From the NCBI RefSeq assembly GCF_042686125.1, contig NZ_JBHUOV010000001.1:1054001-1118000 (forward strand): a DNA stretch of 64,000 nt, given 5' to 3'. The position numbers and the translations under genes were made by a program. Positions 58,819 to 64,000 of the stretch are shown here, one piece after another (position 1 is the first letter of the stretch; each line of letters begins with the position of its first letter). This DNA comes from Oceanihabitans iliipiscarium (GTDB lineage: Bacteria > Bacteroidota > Bacteroidia > Flavobacteriales > Flavobacteriaceae). The notes beneath the pieces are model-generated. The model was not told where the DNA came from and made no database searches. It was given only the letters and a program-made list of their open reading frames with translations.

Positions 58819-60130
58819 CATGATATTAGCAGCAAGTACATTAGGAACAATTATAGCAACTGTAGCAGCTTTCTTACTAGTCACTTTAGTATTAGTATCT
58901 CTGTTGTTGTTTGTAAAACAAAAATTATCACCATCAGGTCCTGTTAAGATTATGATTAATGGTGAACGCGAAATTGAAGTCGCATCTGGAGATACACTAT
59001 TAACAACTTTAGGTGCTCAGAAAATATTCTTACCATCTGCTTGTGGTGGTGGTGGAACATGTATTCAATGTGAATGTCATGTCTTATCTGGTGGAGGTGA
59101 AGCGCTTCCAACCGAAACGCCTCATTTTACAAGAAAAGAATTACAACATGGCGCACGTTTATCTTGTCAGGTAAAAGTGAAACAAGACATGGAAATTACA
59201 ATTCCTGAAGAAGTCTTCGGAATTAAAAAATGGGAAGCTACTGTTGTACGTAACTATAATGTTGCTTCTTTTATTAAAGAATTTGTTGTTGAGATTCCCG
59301 AAGATATGGGCTATAAAGCTGGTGGATATATTCAAATTGAAATTCCTCCATGTGAAATTAAGTTTCAAGAAATGGATATTACGGCACATCCTGAAGAACA
59401 TGAAACGCCTGATAAATTTCAAGCAGAATGGGATAAATTCAATTTATGGCCATTAGTAATGAAAAATACAGAAACTGTAGAGCGTGCTTATTCTATGGCC
59501 TCTTATCCTGCTGAAGGACGTGAGATTATGCTAAACGTTCGTATTGCAACACCTCCTTGGGATCGCGCTAAAAATGGATGGATGGATGTTAACCCTGGAA
59601 TTGCATCGTCCTATATTTTTAACCAAAAACCTGGAGATAAAGTAACTATTTCTGGACCTTATGGTGAGTTCTTTATTAATGAGTCTGAGTCTGAAATGTT
59701 ATATGTTGGTGGAGGTGCAGGAATGGCACCAATGCGTTCACATTTATACCATTTATTCAGAACCATTAAAACTGGACGTAAAGTTACGTATTGGTATGGT
59801 GGACGTTCAAAACGTGAGTTGTTCTATATCGAGCACTTTAGAAAGTTAGAAAAAGACTTTCCTAATTTTAAGTTTTATATGGCTCTATCTGAACCTATGG
59901 AAGAAGATAATTGGAAAGTTAAAACAGATATTAATGATGAAGCTGGAGATGGTTTTGTTGGATTTATTCATAATTGTGTAATTGACAATTATTTAAATCA
60001 TCATGAGTCGCCTGAAGATATAGAATTATACTTCTGCGGACCACCATTAATGAATCAAGCTGTTCAAAAAATGGGAGAGGACTTTGGTATTCCAGATGAG
60101 CATATTAGATTTGATGACTTTGGAGGATAG
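58811..60130 (+). CDS. nqrF: Na+-NQR subunit F, NADH dehydrogenase
   Basis: The 439-residue electron-input subunit. A membrane helix (about 8-32) is followed by a 2Fe-2S ferredoxin domain with C78, C84, C87 and C119 (CGGGGTCIQC), an FAD domain with ERAYSMASYPAEG near 225 and an NADH domain with MLYVGGGAGMAPMRSHL near 300 and LYFCGPPLMNQAV near 405. The C-terminal FDDFGG is typical. It oxidises NADH and passes electrons to the flavins of NqrC and NqrB. A terminator follows, closing the operon. Confidence 0.97.
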   Translation: MSNMILAASTLGTIIATVAAFLLVTLVLVSLLLFVKQKLSPSGPVKIMINGEREIEVASGDTLLTTLGAQKIFLPSACGGGGTCIQCECHVLSGGGEALPTETPHFTRKELQHGARLSCQVKVKQDMEITIPEEVFGIKKWEATVVRNYNVASFIKEFVVEIPEDMGYKAGGYIQIEIPPCEIKFQEMDITAHPEEHETPDKFQAEWDKFNLWPLVMKNTETVERAYSMASYPAEGREIMLNVRIATPPWDRAKNGWMDVNPGIASSYIFNQKPGDKVTISGPYGEFFINESESEMLYVGGGAGMAPMRSHLYHLFRTIKTGRKVTYWYGGRSKRELFYIEHFRKLEKDFPNFKFYMALSEPMEEDNWKVKTDINDEAGDGFVGFIHNCVIDNYLNHHESPEDIELYFCGPPLMNQAVQKMGEDFGIPDEHIRFDDFGG

Positions 60131-60149
60131 ACTTTCATTTAAAATAAAT

Positions 60150-60180
60150 AAAAAGCCCAACATAATATGTTGGGCTTTTT
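60150..60180 (+). terminator. Terminator after nqrF
   Basis: AAAAAGCCCAACAT (60150-60163) pairs with ATGTTGGGCTTTTT (60167-60180) around AAT and is followed by T. It is 20 bp after the nqrF stop and can also work on the other strand for the SDR gene. Confidence 0.9.
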
Positions 60181-60216
60181 TGTTTTTATAACAATGGTCT
60201 TTTATTAATTAATAAC

Positions 60217-61155
60217 CTAAGCGCTAAAGTTTTTTAAAGGGACATGTGCTGGATTAAAATGAATTCCTAAATCCTGTTTTGCGGCATCATTTTGATAAAA
60301 CATTTTTGCTTTCCCTTTTGGAGTTTCATTATTAAGCATAGCAGATATGTCTGAGACTTTCCAACTTTCACTACTTAAAATATAGTTTTTACCATGTAAT
60401 CCTTTTGTTGTTCCTGATTTAAAAATAGCTTGAGAAACATCCTTTACATCAACCATTGCAAATTCGGCATCAGTATCATAAAGCATTTGTACGAATGGGT
60501 TAGGAGCTATTTTGTTTTTAAATAAAAACTGCATACCTGCTGAAGTAGAATCTTCTCGATTTGATAAAGGCTTTCCTGTTACAAAAACAGGGGAAACACT
60601 TGAAATTTCAAAGGATAAATTAGGGTGATCTTGAATGAACTTTGAAACTGTTTGATTGGCAATAAACTTTGCTTGTGCATAAGGATGACTTGCTTCACTT
60701 GTAAATGGAGTATCGTTTTCGTTAAAAGTATCCTCAGGGTTTTTATGGCCTGGAGGCATTGGAAAATCTGTATTATAGGCTGCAATAGAAGCTATAAATA
60801 CAACCTTTTTCACCTCTTTAGATTGGTTAATAATCTCAAGAAAGTTTTCGGTGCCTTTTATCGTTGGGTCAAATAATTCTGCCTTAGCATCTTCAAAATC
60901 TAATTTAAATGGCGTGCCACCATGAACTACAATTTCGCAACCACTTATAAATTTTTTTAATTGCTCTTTGTTTTCAACTTTAAGTGGAACAATTTCTAAA
61001 TGTTTAGCATTTGGTAACTGTTTCAAGTGCTCGTATTTTTCTGGTTTAGAAATATCAGTTGCAGACACTTTTACATGATAGCCTTGCTCTAAAAATTGTT
61101 TTGTAGTGTGACTTCCTATAAAGCCAGATCCACCAATAAGACCTACTGTTTTCAT
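60217..61155 (-). CDS. NAD(P)-dependent epimerase/reductase (extended SDR)
   Basis: A 312-residue extended short-chain dehydrogenase. The Rossmann motif is LIGGSGFIGS (6-15) and the catalytic pair Y159-x3-K163 is in HPYAQAK. FIASIAAY supplies the serine region. The overall arrangement resembles dihydroflavonol-4-reductase-like proteins, which reduce small aldehydes or ketones in bacteria; the substrate is not evident. The gene stands alone, with a palindrome at its promoter. Confidence 0.85.
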   Translation of the reverse strand: MKTVGLIGGSGFIGSHTTKQFLEQGYHVKVSATDISKPEKYEHLKQLPNAKHLEIVPLKVENKEQLKKFISGCEIVVHGGTPFKLDFEDAKAELFDPTIKGTENFLEIINQSKEVKKVVFIASIAAYNTDFPMPPGHKNPEDTFNENDTPFTSEASHPYAQAKFIANQTVSKFIQDHPNLSFEISSVSPVFVTGKPLSNREDSTSAGMQFLFKNKIAPNPFVQMLYDTDAEFAMVDVKDVSQAIFKSGTTKGLHGKNYILSSESWKVSDISAMLNNETPKGKAKMFYQNDAAKQDLGIHFNPAHVPLKNFSA

Positions 61156-61260
61156 ATTTTTATTTTTTAAATTTTTAAAATATATTATTTGCTTTTTTCG
61201 AGTTCTATACCTACTACTTTAGATAGGTCAAGAATACTCTTTTATAAACTGTATAGTTCC

Positions 61261-61277
61261 GTTGCGCAACAAAAGTA
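61261..61277 (-). promoter_or_regulatory. Promoter with overlapping palindrome, SDR gene
   Basis: On the minus strand TACTTTTG (61277-61270) is an exact -7 match, 115 bp before the SDR ATG. The perfect palindrome GTTGCGCAAC (61261-61270) directly abuts it at the expected transcription start and is GC-rich within an AT-rich gap. This is the layout of a repressor site. No regulator gene is adjacent. The rest of the gap (61156-61344) shows nothing assignable. Confidence 0.45.
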
Positions 61278-61344
61278 CAATGAAAAGGCTAGAGCATTTT
61301 TAACGTATTTGAATGCTTTGTTCCATAAGGTATAACAAAATTTA

Positions 61345-62091
61345 TCATTTATAGAGCTCAATTTGATGAATAAGTTTTGATCCCGTTTTTTGCAATTGAT
61401 TATACTTTTCAAACAAGGTTTTTAAATTTGACATTCTAAAGTTAGCACCTGCAAATGCATGATGCTGAAATATTTTATGTGTTTTATCAATATCATTGGG
61501 TTCATTAAAACCTCTACGTAGCATTTTTAATAACGCTCTCACAACATTGTCTTTGAACATTTCATTTTCCATTTCTTCAACAAAATTATTGACACTACTT
61601 TCTTCAGCTGCAATCACGTCTATTGTTTCATAGTATTTAAATAGTAATGTTTCAATATTTGAATTGTGAAGTTTACCAATATATCCTGAATTTTTTAAGG
61701 CTTCAAAACCGCTAAGGTCTGCTCTAAAATAGGTATCGAAAATGGCTAAATAATTGCTGTGATTTTTAAAATAATTTTTAATATCTTCAGAAGAAACTGA
61801 AGGACTGTCAGCTATTTTTAGAAATTCTATTGCAGATAATTTTACACTATTTCTAAAGAGTAAAAGCGTGTCAAGGTTTGAAAGATCTGTTTTTATATTT
61901 TTAGAAATATTATTCAGATAGCCTTTCAGTTCAATATGTTCTTGTTTTTTGGTGTTCCAGTTGTTAATTTGAAGAGCAATCAAAATGCCAATAACAACAA
62001 GTATGATTTCGCCAATGGCATATTTAAAGTATTTCCCTGTTTGATTCTTATTCAAAAGGGTATAACGTATTTTCCGAAAGAATTTTATCAT
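61345..62091 (-). CDS. DUF6090 family membrane protein, copy 2
   Basis: A 248-residue paralogue of the protein at 53133. The shared part is IKFFRKIRYTLLNKNQTGKYFKYAIGEI followed by LVVIGILIALQINNWN (one helix, about 28-46). The remainder is helical and charged, with heptad-like leucines near 60-90. No catalytic motif is seen. A 15-bp palindrome (62095-62109) lies 3 bp upstream of the ATG. Confidence 0.85.
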   Translation of the reverse strand: MIKFFRKIRYTLLNKNQTGKYFKYAIGEIILVVIGILIALQINNWNTKKQEHIELKGYLNNISKNIKTDLSNLDTLLLFRNSVKLSAIEFLKIADSPSVSSEDIKNYFKNHSNYLAIFDTYFRADLSGFEALKNSGYIGKLHNSNIETLLFKYYETIDVIAAEESSVNNFVEEMENEMFKDNVVRALLKMLRRGFNEPNDIDKTHKIFQHHAFAGANFRMSNLKTLFEKYNQLQKTGSKLIHQIELYK

Positions 62092-62094
62092 AGA

Positions 62095-62109
62095 CTAACT
62101 TTAAGTTAG
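62095..62109. promoter_or_regulatory. Palindrome just before the second DUF6090 gene
   Basis: CTAACTT and AAGTTAG flank a single T (62095-62109). It is 3 bp before the start codon, so it may be an operator or a leader hairpin affecting translation. No match upstream of the first DUF6090 gene was noticed. Confidence 0.35.
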
Positions 62110-62202
62110 CAGATAAGTTGATAGCGTAAATCTGGTTCGATTATAAATTTACACTTTTTTATCTATTTTATAGTAATTCAATTTTGCTGCCTATCTTTTT
62201 AT

Positions 62203-62210
62203 TATTTTTG
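62203..62210 (+). promoter_or_regulatory. -7 box before the apbE pair
   Basis: TATTTTTG is an exact TAnnTTTG match with a TTG at 62184-62186 (16-nt spacing, slightly short). It ends only 4 nt before the ATG at 62215, so the transcript would be almost or fully leaderless. Confidence 0.45.
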
Positions 62211-62214
62211 TACC

Positions 62215-62592
62215 ATGAGTAAATCGCTTACAAATCAAGAATTACACAATCTTGCCATGAACCATGTTGGGAAGGAATTAGAGGAACGTGGTTTTGAGTT
62301 TATCGCTATTAATAGTAAATTAAAAAAGCACCCACAATTTGTGTGTATAGATAAAAATAACCAATATTTTTTTGTTATTGTTCGAGCTGTGATGTTACCA
62401 GAAAACCCAAATAATTATGATGTGGTTTGGATGGAAACTTTTAAGAAACATGCTTATGAAAAAGATGCTAAAGTCCTTTATGCTGGAGTTGGACTAGGCA
62501 ATCCTAATGGTAAAGACTTACCCATTTATTTAAATGAAGATTACCTTATTGAATATAATGGCATTCAAGTCATTGAAACGCATTTGAATTAG
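62215..62592 (+). CDS. Conserved small protein upstream of apbE
   Basis: A 125-residue soluble protein. The pattern GKELEERGFEFI, then PQFVCIDKNNQYFFVIVRAV and LYAGVGLGNPNGKDLPIYLNEDYLIEY, is weakly like a PD-(D/E)xK fold with lost catalytic residues, but this is speculation. From memory, flavobacterial relatives sometimes carry the label NqrF, which does not fit: the true nqrF is at 58811 and this protein has no cofactor motifs. It abuts apbE with no gap, suggesting a shared transcript. Confidence 0.8.
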   Translation: MSKSLTNQELHNLAMNHVGKELEERGFEFIAINSKLKKHPQFVCIDKNNQYFFVIVRAVMLPENPNNYDVVWMETFKKHAYEKDAKVLYAGVGLGNPNGKDLPIYLNEDYLIEYNGIQVIETHLN

Positions 62593-63570
62593 ATGAAAAA
62601 AATAGTTTTTTTAGTGGTTATGCTTATGGTGTTTTCTTGTCAGCAAGAGCAAAAAAACACTAAGCTTTCTGGAGCTATTTTTGGAACTAGTTATTCCATC
62701 ATATATAATGGAGAAACAAATTATCAAAGCCAAGTTGATAGCTTGTTTTATGTGATTAATAAATCCATGTCAACCTACCAAGCTAATTCAGATATTTCTA
62801 AACTAAATAGGAATGAATCTAAAGAAGTTGACGCGCATTTTGTAAAAGTGTTTGAAGCTTCAAAGAGATTCCACGAACAAACCAATGGTGTTTTCGACCC
62901 AACCATTGGAACGATTGTAAATGCACTAGGTTTTGGACCTAAACAAAAAATGGAACGCATAGACAGTCTTAAAATTGACAGTTTAATGCAGTATGTAGGT
63001 TTTGATAATGTGTATAAAGCAGATCGATTTGTCATAAAAAAATATCCTCAGACGTTTATCGATTTTAATGCCATAGCCAAAGGCTATGCTGTTGATGTGG
63101 TTGCTGATTTTTTAGAAAGTAAACGTACTGTAGATTACTTAGTTGAAATTGGTGGAGAGATACGTTCTAAAGGCATGAATCGAGTTAAAGAAGCCGCTTG
63201 GTCTGTTGGAATAGATCAGCCTAATTTTGATGGTACACAATCGGTTTTAAAAGCCATTGCTTTACATGATGATGCAATGGCAACTTCTGGAACGTATCGA
63301 AAATTTAAAATTGACGAAAATGGTAAGCGCTTTGCACATATTATTGATGCAAAAACAGGCTATCCTAGTAAGTCAAATTTATTAAGCGTTTCGGTTTTAG
63401 CACCTAACTGTATGACTGCTGATGCATTTGCTACGGCTTTCCAAGCCATGGGAATTAAAAAAACAAAAGCCTTTTTAAAGAACCATCCAGAGCTTAAAGC
63501 TTTTTTAGTTTTTGAAAATGAAAAGCATGAACTAGAAACTATAGCTTTAAATGAATTTCCACTAAACTGA
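62593..63570 (+). CDS. apbE: FAD:protein FMN transferase, lipoprotein
   Basis: ApbE attaches FMN covalently to threonine of target proteins, using FAD, in the periplasm. The 325-residue protein has a lipoprotein signal ending VFSC (C16), then AIFGTSYSIIYNG, MSTYQANSDISKLNR, GVFDPTIGTIVNALGFGP, DFNAIAKGYAVDVVADFL, VEIGGEIRSKG and AHIIDAKTGYPSKSN, all conserved in the family. Likely targets are NqrC T222 and NqrB T221, whose genes end 2.5 kb upstream. The ATG follows the stop of the preceding gene directly. Confidence 0.95.
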   Translation: MKKIVFLVVMLMVFSCQQEQKNTKLSGAIFGTSYSIIYNGETNYQSQVDSLFYVINKSMSTYQANSDISKLNRNESKEVDAHFVKVFEASKRFHEQTNGVFDPTIGTIVNALGFGPKQKMERIDSLKIDSLMQYVGFDNVYKADRFVIKKYPQTFIDFNAIAKGYAVDVVADFLESKRTVDYLVEIGGEIRSKGMNRVKEAAWSVGIDQPNFDGTQSVLKAIALHDDAMATSGTYRKFKIDENGKRFAHIIDAKTGYPSKSNLLSVSVLAPNCMTADAFATAFQAMGIKKTKAFLKNHPELKAFLVFENEKHELETIALNEFPLN

Positions 63571-63578
63571 TTCGTATT

Positions 63579-64000
63579 TTATTTATGAACCACAGGAATA
63601 ATTTCACCTTTGGCTAAACAGTATTTAATTTGATCTGTTTCGGATATTGTAGAGGTGTAATCTATTTCTTCAACTTTAAAGCCAATACCTCTTAGCTTGT
63701 CAAAATAATCTCTGCCATACACACGCACATGATCGTATTGGCCAAAGATTTTAGCACGTTCTTTTTTATCTGTAATGCTGTCGTCTTCAAAAGTTTTTGC
63801 TCTTGACAAGTCCTGCGGAATTTGAAATATACCATAACCGCCAGGTTTTAACACACGATATAATTCTTGCATCGCTTTTGTATCGTCTGGAATATGCTCT
63901 AAAACATGATTACATAAAATAATATCATAGCTATTATCTTCAAACGGAAGATTACAAATATCGGCTTTCACATCAGCTATTGGAGATTCTAAATCTGTAG
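63579..64000 (-). CDS. Class I SAM-dependent methyltransferase, 5' part outside window
   Basis: The frame is open from 63579 to the window edge (140 codons), so the N-terminal part is missing. The internal GTG at 63971 is not the start: the residues before it (DLESPIADV) continue a typical methyltransferase. Visible motifs are ICNLPFEDNSYDIILCNHVLEHIPDD and YRVLKPGGYGIFQIP, the second half of a Rossmann SAM domain. The substrate is unknown. It is convergent with apbE, 8 bp apart. Confidence 0.85.
   Translation of the reverse strand, partial: TDLESPIADVKADICNLPFEDNSYDIILCNHVLEHIPDDTKAMQELYRVLKPGGYGIFQIPQDLSRAKTFEDDSITDKKERAKIFGQYDHVRVYGRDYFDKLRGIGFKVEEIDYTSTISETDQIKYCLAKGEIIPVVHK

Noticed and set aside
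58545..58850. 101-codon minus-strand frame opposite nqrE/nqrF
   Set aside because: Antisense to conserved membrane-protein sequence, which produces hydrophobic shadow frames.
62215..62592. Annotation of the 125-residue protein as NqrF
   Set aside because: It has no iron-sulfur, FAD or NADH motif, and a complete nqrF is present at 58811-60130.

Overview
The window is low-GC chromosomal DNA from a member of the Bacteroidota, almost certainly a marine Flavobacteriaceae. The evidence is consistent: a mraZ-to-ftsZ division/cell-wall cluster in the order usual for this phylum, a short primary sigma factor without region 1.1, promoter boxes of the Bacteroidota type (TAnnTTTG), type IX secretion genes (porT, a DUF5103 plug protein and a cargo protein with a C-terminal sorting domain), the lipoprotein TamL, DUF6090 proteins, and a Na+-translocating NADH:quinone reductase. 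I see no prophage, insertion sequence, CRISPR array or rRNA operon. There is one tRNA. No gene-free stretch exceeds 300 bases; the longest are 6980-7274, 26643-26931 and 41195-41418.

Layout. 1-7.0 kb: lpxB (cut by the window edge), a small membrane protein and surE on the minus strand; then a C-terminal processing protease and an orphan OppC-type permease on the plus strand; then yihA and an alpha/beta hydrolase on the minus strand. 7.2-22.9 kb: the dcw cluster mraZ-rsmH-ftsL-ftsI-murE-mraY-murD-ftsW-murG-murC-ftsQ-ftsA-ftsZ, tightly packed and closed by a terminator; murF and ddl are absent. 23.0-26.6 kb: a YqeY-like protein, tRNA-Arg(TCG), an MtfA-like peptidase, an NTF2-like protein, rpe and rpoD. 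26.9-37.8 kb: pnp, rpsO, an unknown lipoprotein, accD, fbaA, tamL, an RNA methyltransferase, porT and ubiE. 37.9-41.7 kb: the trkA-trkH potassium uptake pair and two small membrane proteins. 41.7-53.9 kb: an aminotransferase, a desaturase, rsmG, an NTF2-like protein, a secreted hydrolase, pruA, a TANGO2-like protein overlapping a papain-like protein, apaG, the T9SS plug protein and a DUF6090 protein. 54.1-60.1 kb: nqrABCDEF. 60.2-64 kb: an SDR-type reductase, a second DUF6090 protein, a small conserved protein with apbE, and a methyltransferase cut by the window edge.

The genes fall into a few working groups: peptidoglycan synthesis and septation; RNA turnover and translation (rpoD, pnp, rpsO, rsmG); envelope biogenesis and secretion (lpxB, tamL, porT, plug); and sodium-coupled respiration with its cofactor enzyme (nqrA-F and apbE, which can attach FMN to NqrB and NqrC).

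The most unusual signal is non-coding. Two intergenic elements, 26743-26875 (read on the minus strand) and 31601-31743 (read on the plus strand), share a plan: a closing 5-bp stem, a long hairpin, a second hairpin, and conserved single-stranded motifs. The closing stem shows a compensatory base change between the copies, which points to selection on structure. Two smaller REP-like hairpins with the same CTTGA loop lie inside the mraY-murD and nqrD-nqrE gaps, and a three-unit MraZ operator sits in front of mraZ.
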